NCBI GenBank assembly: GCA_947462065.1
Contig: CANHNO010000005.1
Coordinates: forward strand, 1-39,196
Reading direction: 5' to 3'
Source: Burkholderiales bacterium
GTDB taxonomy: Bacteria; Pseudomonadota; Gammaproteobacteria; Burkholderiales; Burkholderiaceae_C
DNA length: 39,196 nucleotides
Shown piece by piece: positions 16,542-26,406 of this stretch (positions are counted from its first letter, which is position 1; every line of letters starts with the position of its first letter). The position numbers and the translations under genes are program-made. Below the pieces are notes generated by a model. The model did no database searches. It saw nothing but the letters and a program-made list of their open reading frames with translations, and was not told where the DNA came from.

Positions 16542-16877
16542 TCAGATCACGTCGTTGATGCCCGATGGCGAGAACAAGTGCAGCGAGCTTTGCGCTTGAC
16601 GCTCGCGAAAGCCCTTGCGTGCGAACAGTTTGGCCTGCGCCTCGGTTGGGAGGTCGGTGATGTTGAGGATGTTCTTGACGATCAGCGTGTCGATCACGTC
16701 TTCGAGCACCCGCACAAAATCGGCGTCGAGCTTCGAATAGCCCTCGTCGTCGCCACTGCGGCCGACGAAAGCCTGCACCTCTGTATGCTGGTCTGGCAGG
16801 AATTCGTCAGCGTCTGCGACCGGATGGCGGTGCAGGCTGTCGATGGCTCCAGTGGGTGTGCGGCGGATGTAGGGCAT
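16542..16877 (-). CDS. Small conserved protein often annotated as tryptophan synthase subunit beta-like
   Basis: This is a 111-residue protein that resembles a short Burkholderiales family carrying the misleading name tryptophan synthase beta-like. It has no pyridoxal phosphate site and is far too short for TrpB. It begins MPYIRRTPTGAI, has an acidic middle (EFLPDQHTEV) and a helical segment LDADFVRVLEDVIDTLIVKN, and ends FSPSGINDVI. The ATG at 16877 is chosen because the family starts there; no ribosome binding site is visible. The longer frame up to 17060 runs back through the cytochrome c4 terminator and is not credible. Its function is unknown. Confidence 0.65.
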   Translation of the reverse strand: MPYIRRTPTGAIDSLHRHPVADADEFLPDQHTEVQAFVGRSGDDEGYSKLDADFVRVLEDVIDTLIVKNILNITDLPTEAQAKLFARKGFRERQAQSSLHLFSPSGINDVI

Positions 16878-16991
16878 GGATGGCGACGGTGTCTGCTGAC
16901 ACTTTACGCCTGCCGCATAGATCAATGCTCGATGAACAACACGCCGATAGCAGCTCAGCTCCCCAGAGCTTGTCATCTGTGGGGCTGAAAG

Positions 16992-17034
16992 GCGCCCAAA
17001 GAAAAGCCGGTCATCGACCGGCTTGGCTGGGCGC
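16992..17034 (-). terminator. Terminator of the cytochrome c4 gene
   Basis: A 7-bp stem AAGCCGG/CCGGCTT (17004-17024) is followed on the minus strand by TTCTTT. Outer arms GCGCCCA/TGGGCGC (16992-16998 and 17028-17034) extend it. It lies ten bases after the cytochrome c4 stop codon. Confidence 0.8.
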
Positions 17035-17043
17035 TTCAGGCGT

Positions 17044-17658
17044 TCAATGCAGCCCGGCAATGTACTCGGCCAATCCCTGGATCTCGCGGTCGTTCAGCTT
17101 TGCCGCCACACCCGTCATCTGCGCGTTGTTCTTGCGTACGCCCCCGCGGAATGCGGTCAACTGAGCGGCGGTGTAGTCAGCGTGCTGCCCCGCCATGCGT
17201 GGGTACTGCGCGGGGATGCCAGCGCCGTTCGGACCATGGCACGCTGCGCAGGCCGGGATCTGACGATCGGCGATGCCGCCGCGGTAGATCTTCTCGCCGA
17301 GCTTGGCGAGTTCGGCGTCCTTGGCAAAGCCGGGCTTGGCTTGCTTGGACGCATAGAACGCAGCGACGTTTTTCATGTCTTGCTCGCTGAGCGCAGCGGC
17401 CATGCCACTCATGATCGCGTTGGCCCGCAGCCCGCTCTTGTACTCGGTCAACTGTTTGACCAGGTACTCCGGATGTTGGCCTTGCAAGATGGGTTGTGCA
17501 GGGCTTCCGCGGGAGCCGTCGCTGCTATGGCAGGCAGAGCACATCGCCGCTGTGGCGGCGCCTTTGGTCAGATCGGGCTTGAACGCCGCGGGTTGCTTCT
17601 CGTTGGCCGAGGCAGCGACAGCAGCGAAACACAACAGGAGAGCAGGCGCAAACTTCAT
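17044..17658 (-). CDS. Diheme cytochrome c4, periplasmic
   Basis: This is a two-domain c-type cytochrome of 204 residues that passes electrons from the bc1 complex towards terminal oxidases. A Sec signal peptide covers about 1-18 (LLLCFAAVAASA). Heme motifs are C40-S-A-C-H44 and C137-A-A-C-H141, one in each domain, and each domain has a Met-containing stretch that can supply the sixth ligand (AIMSGMAA and AQMTGV). It is transcribed away from engB, an arrangement common in beta- and gammaproteobacteria. It has its own terminator. It is the only c-type cytochrome in the window, so it is also a conceivable acceptor for the GMC dehydrogenase, but nothing links them directly. Confidence 0.92.
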   Translation of the reverse strand: MKFAPALLLCFAAVAASANEKQPAAFKPDLTKGAATAAMCSACHSSDGSRGSPAQPILQGQHPEYLVKQLTEYKSGLRANAIMSGMAAALSEQDMKNVAAFYASKQAKPGFAKDAELAKLGEKIYRGGIADRQIPACAACHGPNGAGIPAQYPRMAGQHADYTAAQLTAFRGGVRKNNAQMTGVAAKLNDREIQGLAEYIAGLH

Positions 17659-17721
17659 GACGGAGACCAGAAGGAAACTGTTAATCGGTCGATTCTACAA
17701 TTGCAGAATTTGGCAGGTGGC

Positions 17722-18474
17722 ATGACCGAGCAAATGAAGACGCCCCTGAAGGGGAGCGATGCGGCCACCGAGGGCAATTCAGCCGAGAAGGCCGCGTTGG
17801 CCTGGGCGCACACAGCGCGATTCCTGACCACCGCCAGCCGGTTGAATGAACTGCCGCAAACCGAGCTGCCCGAGATTGCCTTTGTCGGTCGTTCGAACGC
17901 CGGTAAATCGACTGCCATCAACACCTTGACGCAGCAAAAGCGTCTGGCGTTTGCGTCGAAGACGCCGGGTCGCACCCAGCACATCAATCTGTTCGAGATG
18001 GGCCCGAAGCTGGAGGCCAACGCCTTGTTGGCTGACCTGCCAGGCTACGGCTATGCGGCCGTGGCTCGGGGCGCCAAGCTGCGTTGGCAGCAGGTGATGG
18101 CCGACTACCTCGAAGTGCGTCGCAGTCTGGCGGGTGTGGTGCTCATGGTCGATTCGCGCCTGGGGTTCACCGATCTCGACCGACAGTTGCTCGACTTCAT
18201 CGCACCGCGCATTGGGAATGGCGCGGTCAAGCTTTTGGTTCTCCTGACCAAGTCCGACAAGCTCAACCGCAGCGAGGCACATGCCTCATTGGCCGCGGCC
18301 CAGCAGACGCTGGCCGACCTGACCACGGAAGAAGCCGATGTCAACGTCGCACTTTTTTCTGCGCTGAAGAAAATCGGCGTCGGCGACGCGGCGACCTTGT
18401 TGCACGGCTGGGTCTGTCCGCTCACGCCCGCAACGCCAGCGTCAGGGACGCCCGAGGAACATGTACACCCCTGA
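17722..18474 (+). CDS. engB: Ribosome biogenesis GTPase EngB/YihA
   Basis: This is an essential GTPase that helps assemble the large ribosomal subunit. It has 250 residues with a P-loop GRSNAGKS at 56-63, the G2 Thr in KTPGRTQ near 80-86, G3 DLPGYG at 105-110 and G4 TKSD at 176-179. The ATG at 17722 follows an AGG by four bases. The open frame extends upstream to 17023, but that part is only the antisense of cytochrome c4. The last 33 bases overlap the 3' end of the convergent patatin gene, so the C-terminal tail (PEEHVHP) is probably not conserved. Confidence 0.95.
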   Translation: MTEQMKTPLKGSDAATEGNSAEKAALAWAHTARFLTTASRLNELPQTELPEIAFVGRSNAGKSTAINTLTQQKRLAFASKTPGRTQHINLFEMGPKLEANALLADLPGYGYAAVARGAKLRWQQVMADYLEVRRSLAGVVLMVDSRLGFTDLDRQLLDFIAPRIGNGAVKLLVLLTKSDKLNRSEAHASLAAAQQTLADLTTEEADVNVALFSALKKIGVGDAATLLHGWVCPLTPATPASGTPEEHVHP

Positions 18475-20826
18475 GTGTCCGCGTGGCGCGTAGGTGACGC
18501 CGAAGTACAGAGGTCCGACGCTGGTGTCAGCCCCGACGAACAGGCTGCTACCAGTGCGCACGTCATACAGCGACACATCGCTCTTGCGTGTCCATGCATT
18601 CCCGGCTTCGAGCGTGCCGCCGACGAAGAGCCCACGCGCCAACAAAGGGACGTACTCAAGCCGCTGGTAGGCCTGCACCCGCCCGAACAGCACGTAGTTA
18701 CCGGCCAACTGGTTGAAGCGATAACCCGAGAGTCGATGAAACCCGCCCAGGTTGTAGCTGTAGCGGCCCAGGTCGGTGGTCAGGCCCGTTCCGCCGGCAC
18801 TCTGCGCGCTCAGATACGCATTGAGCGTGCGTCGTCCCCAAGTGACCGCAGCGGTGCCTTCAAACTCAGACCGCGCGAAACCGTTTCGCCCCGCTCCGCC
18901 CGTCACCGTCCGCGAGCCGACGACGGTTTCACCCTCCACGCGGTAGCCGCGCAGCGGGAAATTGACGTAATCCAGTTGATCGACGATGACCTTGAAGCGC
19001 GCGCCGGTTTCCTGCACCGTCTGGCTGTTGCCCGGTCCGGGGTAGTTGGCCGCAAGCAGATCGGGGCTGTTGTGCATCACGACATGGCTGACGCCAAGGC
19101 GGAGTTCACCGAACTTGCCCCAAGGCTGCCCAACATCGACGCCGAAGCGGCCGGTGGTCCGACTGAAGCGCCCGAGCTCGTCGGCGCTGTTGGCGTCGTA
19201 GACCGTGACGCGACGCCGCTCGACGCTCGCATAGCCCGACACGAACCAGTCGCTGCTCCAGCCAAGCGTCCATTTCAGCGGGTGATACAGCTCGGTGTAC
19301 AGCTTCGGCGTCTCACCGATCTGCACGAAGTTACGCCATTCGGTGCCGTTCTTGTCCAACCATCGTCGGTTGTGGTTGAGCTTCAGGTTGAAGGCGCTGT
19401 CGCCCTGGAAATCGGTGAACAGATCGATGCCCACGCGGAAGTAATGCGGTCCCCATGACTTGTCTTCCAGATCGAAGATCAGCCCATCGCCTTCTGGTGT
19501 GTTGACCAGCCGAAAGTCTGCTCGGGCATAGTCACCGCTGGCCGCGAGCCGGCGCGCGTCGCGCTCGGCCTTCTTTTCGTCGAAGGGCTGGCCGGTTATC
19601 GATTCCAGTTCGCCGGCGAAGCGTTTCGGGTTGGTCAGTTCACTGCCTTCAAAGCGGATGAAAGACACCTGCGCCACTTCTGCCTCGGCCTGATGGTGTG
19701 CGGCTTTCCACTGGGCGTAGGCCTTCGGAGCAAGCGACAGCGCGGAAAGACGAGCCAACTGCGGTCTGACCCCGGCTTCGCCCTGGTCGATTAGCTCGCG
19801 CGCCAGGTTGAAGTCGCCCGAGGTGAGCGTGCCCAGTGGCGGGGCGATCAACACATCGCCCGGTTTCAACAGGGCCAGGCTGCGCCCCACGTTCTGCTCG
19901 GTCAGGATGCTCAGCATTTGTGCTGTCAGCCCGGTGACCGAGCTCAGCGCATCTCGATTGGACAGCGGCGTGCCGATGTTGACGGCGATCACGATGTCGG
20001 CGCCCATGGCCCGTGCGACATCGACCGGCAGGTTGTTGACGAGCCCGCCGTCGCCCAGGATGCGGCCATCGGCCTCGGTGGGCGCAAAGACGCCGGGCAC
20101 GCTCATGCTGGAGCGCAGCGCCAGCGCCAGGTCGCCGCTGCCGAGGATGACTGGCTGGCCAGTCTCCATGTTCGTGGCCACCGCCCGAAACGGGATCGCG
20201 AGTTGCGAGAAGTCGCGTATGCCGCGCACCGGCAGGGTGTAGCGGCGCAGCAGGGATTCGAGCCCCCGACCTGACAGCGCACCCAGCGGTGCGCGCAGTT
20301 CGCCATCGCGCATGCCGAACTCGAGCACTGGTGACAGCTCGAAATCCTCTTCCTTGCGGCGTTGTGAAAGGAGCGGACGGTCGACGCGGCTGGCGAAGAC
20401 CTCGTCCCAATTCACCGAGAGCAATTCCTTCTCAAGACGTTCGGCATCCATGCCGCTGGCGTACAGGCCGCCGATGATGGCGCCCATCGAGGTACCGGCA
20501 ATCACATCGATCGGGATGCGCTCGCGCTCCAGCATCTTCAGCACGCCGACATGGGCCAGACCTCGGGCGCCGCCGCCCGACAGCACCAGCCCAATGCGTG
20601 GGCGACCCAGCGGGCGGGCGGCGGGCGACGCACTCTCCAGTGTTGGCGTCCCGATCACCGGGGCTGGTGTGAACTCGTTGCCTGATGCGGTGAACCCCGC
20701 GGTCAAGCAGGCGGCAAAACCGAGACGACGGGCGAGCATCAACGTCGAACGAATTCCGAAACTGCATGGGATGGCCCTGGCTGGCATGGGTGATGCGGCC
20801 TCCATGACGCTCATCTCGAGCGTCAC
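18442..20826 (-). CDS. Patatin-like phospholipase, type Vd autotransporter (PlpD-like)
   Basis: This is a secreted lipase fused to its own outer-membrane barrel, as in PlpD of Pseudomonas. It has 794 residues from the GTG at 20826. A patatin domain lies at about 75-365 with GGGARG (84-89), nucleophile Ser113 in GTSMG, and the catalytic Asp in DGG at 259-261. A POTRA-like domain follows (about 370-450), then a BamA/Omp85-type barrel to the end. The start is uncertain: GTG 20826 is six bases after the DUF1631 stop with a GAGGGG site, but the signal peptide seems to begin at Met30 (LARRLGFAACLTAG), so ATG 20739 is a real alternative. Whether the lipase is cleaved free cannot be told. Confidence 0.88.
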   Translation of the reverse strand: MTLEMSVMEAASPMPARAIPCSFGIRSTLMLARRLGFAACLTAGFTASGNEFTPAPVIGTPTLESASPAARPLGRPRIGLVLSGGGARGLAHVGVLKMLERERIPIDVIAGTSMGAIIGGLYASGMDAERLEKELLSVNWDEVFASRVDRPLLSQRRKEEDFELSPVLEFGMRDGELRAPLGALSGRGLESLLRRYTLPVRGIRDFSQLAIPFRAVATNMETGQPVILGSGDLALALRSSMSVPGVFAPTEADGRILGDGGLVNNLPVDVARAMGADIVIAVNIGTPLSNRDALSSVTGLTAQMLSILTEQNVGRSLALLKPGDVLIAPPLGTLTSGDFNLARELIDQGEAGVRPQLARLSALSLAPKAYAQWKAAHHQAEAEVAQVSFIRFEGSELTNPKRFAGELESITGQPFDEKKAERDARRLAASGDYARADFRLVNTPEGDGLIFDLEDKSWGPHYFRVGIDLFTDFQGDSAFNLKLNHNRRWLDKNGTEWRNFVQIGETPKLYTELYHPLKWTLGWSSDWFVSGYASVERRRVTVYDANSADELGRFSRTTGRFGVDVGQPWGKFGELRLGVSHVVMHNSPDLLAANYPGPGNSQTVQETGARFKVIVDQLDYVNFPLRGYRVEGETVVGSRTVTGGAGRNGFARSEFEGTAAVTWGRRTLNAYLSAQSAGGTGLTTDLGRYSYNLGGFHRLSGYRFNQLAGNYVLFGRVQAYQRLEYVPLLARGLFVGGTLEAGNAWTRKSDVSLYDVRTGSSLFVGADTSVGPLYFGVTYAPRGHSGVYMFLGRP

Positions 20827-20832
20827 CGCCCC

Positions 20833-22905
20833 TCAGTTCGATGCGGCGAGATCGCGCATGACCCGGTGAACCGCGCGCTGGATCAGCTGCGTGGCGGACA
20901 CAGGCTTGACAAGGCCCTCGGTCACCAGGCGCACCAGCGCCTGGCGCGTGATGGAGTGGGTGCGCCCGGCTGTCTCACTGGCGAAAACGAAGTAACGCAG
21001 CGAGTCGCTGCGCCACAGCAACTGAACGGTGCGCCAGCGCCCACTGAGAAACCAGCGGCAACTGGAGCCGGGCGTCATCGCGTCGATCGGCCGATCGGAA
21101 CCGGCTTCTGGCGGCGCTACGTCGGACATGAGCTCGGCAGGGACGGTGTCCATCGAGCAGACTTCGATCAGTGAATCTGCAAAGCCCTTGGCCGCCTCGG
21201 CAGCGGAACTTGAAGGACCTTCATTGCGCAGACGCTGAAAAAATTCCTGCGGCGTGGCTTCACGTGTGCTGGCACGTTCGCCTGGCCGCAGTGATTCGGT
21301 GTGCACCGCCATCAAGTCGTCGAGCACCGCCTGTTGCTGCAATTCGGGAAGCGCCACCTGTGCCATCCCGGCGCGCACGCGCTTCAGCAGGTCGGGCAGC
21401 AGTGCCAGAAGCCGCTGCCGACTTTGTGGATGGTCAGGGATCTGCAGGCTCCACAGCAGATCGTCAACGGTTTTCAGTGCACTGGCCGTCCGTTCATCGC
21501 TGCCGCCATAGCGCAGTATCGATTCAGTGACCACGCGTGCCCAGACCTGCGTCAGGAATTCGCGAAGGCGCAGTGTCATGCGTACTGGCCGGGCCTGCTC
21601 AGCCAGCTGCTGCGACAGGTCTTCTTGCAGCACCTCGCGGCGCTCAGTGGCGGTCAGCGCGGCGACGGTGTGTTCCGCAAGAGCCTGCTGCTGTTGCAGT
21701 TCCTCGCTCAGGTGCGTTTCGAGGCGAACCAGCCCCTTGGTGAAAACCGACGAGGATGGCTGCGTCGCCAAGGCGATATCGCTGGCGACCGACTCGCAGA
21801 GCCTGAGCAGACGTGTGCTGCGTGGGTCGCCCGGTTGCGGCCAGACCTGTGACGCCTGTGCGATGCGGTTCATCAACAGCCACACCGGATGCTGGTGGCT
21901 GTCGAGCAAGGTGCCATCGACCAGGCAAACGCGCAGCACCGATGTCTGCAAGTGCGCCATCACACCGCAGAGGTCAGCTGAGAGCTGCTCGTCCGACAGC
22001 ACTGCCTCGAAGATCCGCGACAGCAATGCAACGATGTGAGGATCGACGCCGTCGGGAACCAGCGTTTCCTGAAGCAGCGCAAAGCGCTGCGCCCCCGGCG
22101 TCCCTGGCGCTGCCGAAGCGGGCATCGCGGGCGACGCCGTAGCTTGAGATGCACTTGTCGAGCGACTTTGCAGCAAGCCGCTGAGCTGTTGCAACGCTTG
22201 TTCGAAGAACTTCTGTGTGACGGCCGCCGGCGCCGGCGCCGCGGACGGGCCGCCAGTGGCCAGCACTACCGTTCGGTAGGTGCTAGGCGTGACCCCTTGC
22301 GACTCAAGTCGGGTGCACGCGGCCGCCCAGCACATCTTGAGCTGACCGGCCATCACGACCGCAGCCGTGCGGAGCAACACGCTGCGCTGCGCGGGCGCCG
22401 GGCCGATGGCGCAGCAGGCGTCCCACAGCGCCTGCGCATAGGCCGAGGGCCGCAGCGGATTGGACTCGGCACTGACGTGGGACTGCCCGATCAGCGTCGA
22501 GGTGAAGGTCTGCAGTTCGCGCAATTCCCATTCGGAAGCGCTGTCGATCAACTGGGCGGCGCGCGAGACTTCAATGTCTGCCTCGACCCGGGTCTCATCC
22601 ATCAACTGCAGACCACCTGCGACGGTCGTGTTGCCGCTGGCAGCTGGATTCTCGAAGCCCTGCACATCGGCCATCACCAGCGCCTGGAGACTGTCAACGA
22701 AGGCCTGCCCGAACGATTTCGAACCACGCCTCAGGGCATCGATGGCCTCCTGCTGCGCATTGCGATCTGCCACCGTGGCAGCCGTGCTCGACTTCGAAGG
22801 CTGCTGCAACTGCGCCAGGGTTGCGGTGACCACACGCTCCGCAAGCGCAGGCGCTCGGGACAACTCGTCCTTGACGAATCGCAGCATCAACGGAGAAACC
22901 GGCAT
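20833..22905 (-). CDS. DUF1631 family protein
   Basis: This is a large cytoplasmic protein of 690 residues from a proteobacterial family of unknown function (DUF1631), sometimes misannotated as thymidine phosphorylase. It is mostly helical, with Gln-rich coiled-coil-like segments (for example LSEELQQQQALAEHTVAALT near 430). The C-terminal part has a compact domain with CRWFLSGRWRTVQLLWRS followed by FVFAS, which looks like a PilZ-like or other beta-barrel fold. There is no signal peptide. The start is uncertain between 22905 and the Met at codon 7; no strong ribosome binding site is visible. It is followed by the patatin gene with six bases between, suggesting translational coupling. Confidence 0.78.
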   Translation of the reverse strand: MPVSPLMLRFVKDELSRAPALAERVVTATLAQLQQPSKSSTAATVADRNAQQEAIDALRRGSKSFGQAFVDSLQALVMADVQGFENPAASGNTTVAGGLQLMDETRVEADIEVSRAAQLIDSASEWELRELQTFTSTLIGQSHVSAESNPLRPSAYAQALWDACCAIGPAPAQRSVLLRTAAVVMAGQLKMCWAAACTRLESQGVTPSTYRTVVLATGGPSAAPAPAAVTQKFFEQALQQLSGLLQSRSTSASQATASPAMPASAAPGTPGAQRFALLQETLVPDGVDPHIVALLSRIFEAVLSDEQLSADLCGVMAHLQTSVLRVCLVDGTLLDSHQHPVWLLMNRIAQASQVWPQPGDPRSTRLLRLCESVASDIALATQPSSSVFTKGLVRLETHLSEELQQQQALAEHTVAALTATERREVLQEDLSQQLAEQARPVRMTLRLREFLTQVWARVVTESILRYGGSDERTASALKTVDDLLWSLQIPDHPQSRQRLLALLPDLLKRVRAGMAQVALPELQQQAVLDDLMAVHTESLRPGERASTREATPQEFFQRLRNEGPSSSAAEAAKGFADSLIEVCSMDTVPAELMSDVAPPEAGSDRPIDAMTPGSSCRWFLSGRWRTVQLLWRSDSLRYFVFASETAGRTHSITRQALVRLVTEGLVKPVSATQLIQRAVHRVMRDLAASN

Positions 22906-22985
22906 GTTGGTGGGCTGTTGCCTTTCAAAGGCATTATCTGGTCGATTCGACGATGCACACCACGCCAGTGCGTCCTGCGACCATG

Positions 22986-23013
22986 AAAAAGGGCTGCCGA
23001 AGCAGCCCTTTTT
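22986..23013 (-). terminator. Terminator of groES-groEL
   Basis: A 12-bp stem AAAAAGGGCTGC with its exact complement around a four-base loop (TTCG on the minus strand) lies 50 bases after the groEL stop. It ends in a run of five T on the minus strand. The TTCG tetraloop makes it very stable. Confidence 0.9.
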
Positions 23014-23063
23014 CAGGAGCGAATGCAGGTCTCAGGCCCGGTGGGCCTGAAGCCATGGCGCAT

Positions 23064-24843
<1,780 letters not shown>

Positions 24844-24847
24844 CGAT

Positions 24848-25138
24848 TTACTTTTCGACTACGGCGAACAGGTCTTCTTCGCGCATCACGAGCAGTTCGT
24901 CACCGTCGACCTTGGCGGTCTGGCCGCTGTACTTGCCGAACAGCACACGGTCACCGACCTTGATGTTCAGGGCGATGAAGTCACCCTTCTCATTGCGCTT
25001 GCCAGGTCCGACAGCGAGCACTTCGCCTTGATCGGGCTTCTCAGCGGCGGCGTCGGGGATGACGATGCCGGACGCGGTCTTGGTTTCCTGTTCCACGCGC
25101 TTGACGATCACGCGATCGTTCAGAGGACGAAGTTTCAT
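24848..25138 (-). CDS. groS: Co-chaperonin GroES
   Basis: This is the 96-residue heptameric lid of GroEL. It starts [14 protein letters not shown] and has the mobile loop with [12 protein letters not shown] (about 17-28) that docks on GroEL, then GVKV-type strands around [21 protein letters not shown] lies upstream of the ATG. It is first in the groES-groEL operon, about 130 bases after the CIRCE-controlled promoter. Confidence 0.98.
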   Translation of the reverse strand: MKLRPLNDRVIVKRVEQETKTASGIVIPDAAAEKPDQGEVLAVGPGKRNEKGDFIALNIKVGDRVLFGKYSGQTAKVDGDELLVMREEDLFAVVEK

Positions 25139-25241
25139 AGCATCTCCTTGAGGGATAAAAACCGGGTTTGATGTTTTTACGAGCGGGGACGGTTCGCCAA
25201 AGCTGCACGTCCGACAGATCCGGCAGGACCTGAATCGTCGT

Positions 25242-25268
25242 TAGCACTCGATTAACTTGAGTGCTAGC
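25242..25268. promoter_or_regulatory. CIRCE element (HrcA operator)
   Basis: TTAGCACTC, nine spacer bases, GAGTGCTAG: an 8-of-9-symmetric match to the CIRCE consensus TTAGCACTC-N9-GAGTGCTAA. It sits at the predicted transcription start of groES, where bound HrcA would block initiation and release it on heat shock. Confidence 0.95.
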
Positions 25269-25275
25269 AATTAGA

Positions 25276-25304
25276 TTATAGGGACGATGGGTGGCAGTTC
25301 AAGG
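25276..25304 (-). promoter_or_regulatory. Promoter of groES-groEL, sigma-70 with overlapping sigma-32-like match
   Basis: On the minus strand TTGAAC (25303-25298) and TATAAT (25281-25276) are 16 bases apart. The same segment also reads CTTGAAC-N13-CCCTATA, close to a heat-shock sigma-32 promoter. The CIRCE element starts eight bases downstream. Confidence 0.7.
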
Positions 25305-25373
25305 GTCTGGTCCGGTCGTTTTTCGCGCACCCATGGCGGCTCTGGCCGCCAAGGTGCACAGGCTTTGTGCCGG

Positions 25374-25583
25374 TCAGTGCGACAAGGGTGCCGAGTTTTC
25401 GTCGGTGTCGTCCGGTGTCGTGCCGGACGCGACCCGATAGTTCTCGCTCGCCCACGCGCCGAAATCGGCGTGTTTGCAGCGAGCGCTGCAAAAGGGGCGA
25501 TTCGGGTTTGAACTCGCATAGACGCTGTCGCCGCCGCAACCGGGACAGCGGACGATGCGTTCGGACACCTTGGGGCTGTTCAC
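25374..25583 (-). CDS. yacG: YacG, small zinc protein and DNA gyrase inhibitor
   Basis: This is a 69-residue zinc protein; in E. coli YacG binds and inhibits DNA gyrase. The four-cysteine zinc site is clear: CPGC near 13-16 and CSARC near 32-36, followed by the conserved ADFGAWASENYRV. The C-terminal tail is acidic and polar. The start is a GTG at 25583 that overlaps the TGA of zapD (GTGA), giving translational coupling. The longer frame reaching 25994 is antisense or frame-shadow of zapD and is rejected. Confidence 0.9.
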   Translation of the reverse strand: MNSPKVSERIVRCPGCGGDSVYASSNPNRPFCSARCKHADFGAWASENYRVASGTTPDDTDENSAPLSH

Positions 25584-26335
25584 GAGCACAAGGTCAGTTC
25601 GAAGCAGCCGTCGCCGGTGTGCGGCCGCAGGCGGCCCTCTGCGTCCTGGCGCATCAGCCGCACCGACACCATCAGGCGGTGACCTGTGATCTCGGGCACC
25701 AGACCGCCGGTCGGATCCAAGCGCACCCGCATCAAGTGATAGGAGCGCCCTGTTGGTAGGCTTTGCTGGAATTGGCCGGCGATTGCATTCACTCGCTGCG
25801 GCACGCCCGAGTCGCGTAGCAAGCCAAGCAGCACGTTCAGCGCCTCGGCCAGTGGGAGCAGCAGCGCGATCCAGCGGGCGAGGTCGGCACGGCGTTCCGC
25901 GGGTTCGTGCTGTTGCCAAGCGTAGTAAGAGGGCAGATCGAACTCGCAGGTGCCGCCTGGAATGTTGATGCGGCTGCGGATGCTCATCAGCCATTCGTTG
26001 CTGGTGAGCGCGTGACCGGCCTTGCCAGGCAGCTCGTTCAGACCGGTGTGGGCATGGTCGATCTTCTCGATCACCTCATCGAGCGCCTTCTCCGAGATCG
26101 ACGGGTTGCCGCGGTAGCTGTTAAGTTGGGACCTCTGCCGCTCGAGGTCCTTCAGGAGGTCGGACTTCAAATCGGCGCGCGAGGCTACCTCGATGATCTC
26201 GAACAGCGTGGCAATCGCATAGTGGTGATCGACCGCGGTATCCCGGGTGGCCAATTGACCCAGCCGATCGAACAGGTGCTCCAGCCGAAGCATGGTGCGT
26301 ATGCTCTCGTTGAACGGGTACTCGTAAAGGACCAA
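25580..26335 (-). CDS. zapD: Cell division protein ZapD
   Basis: ZapD (YacF) cross-links FtsZ filaments in the Z-ring. The protein is about 251 residues, the usual length, and starts with LYEYPFNESIRTMLRLEHLF, the family's N-terminal signature. No ATG is available. The likely start is the TTG at 26335, because it aligns with the family start and has GGAAGG four to five bases upstream; another TTG at 26350 would add five residues. It lies between coaE and yacG in a conserved order, and its stop overlaps the yacG start. Confidence 0.9.
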   Translation of the reverse strand: MVLYEYPFNESIRTMLRLEHLFDRLGQLATRDTAVDHHYAIATLFEIIEVASRADLKSDLLKDLERQRSQLNSYRGNPSISEKALDEVIEKIDHAHTGLNELPGKAGHALTSNEWLMSIRSRINIPGGTCEFDLPSYYAWQQHEPAERRADLARWIALLLPLAEALNVLLGLLRDSGVPQRVNAIAGQFQQSLPTGRSYHLMRVRLDPTGGLVPEITGHRLMVSVRLMRQDAEGRLRPHTGDGCFELTLCS

Positions 26336-26375
26336 GAGGCCTTCCTTCAACGGCTGATGAAATGACGATGAGCGG

Positions 26376-26406
26376 GTGAAACAACGCGGAGAACCAATTG
26401 TTTCAC
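26376..26406. repeat. 9-bp inverted repeat between coaE and zapD
   Basis: GTGAAACAA (26376-26384) and TTGTTTCAC (26398-26406) are perfect complements with a 13-base loop. The distal arm overlaps the coaE stop codon. It may be a stability hairpin or attenuator between coaE and zapD. Confidence 0.4.

Noticed and set aside
17023..17721. N-terminal extension of engB
   Set aside because: It is antisense to cytochrome c4, and the ATG at 17722 with an AGG site gives a normal EngB length.
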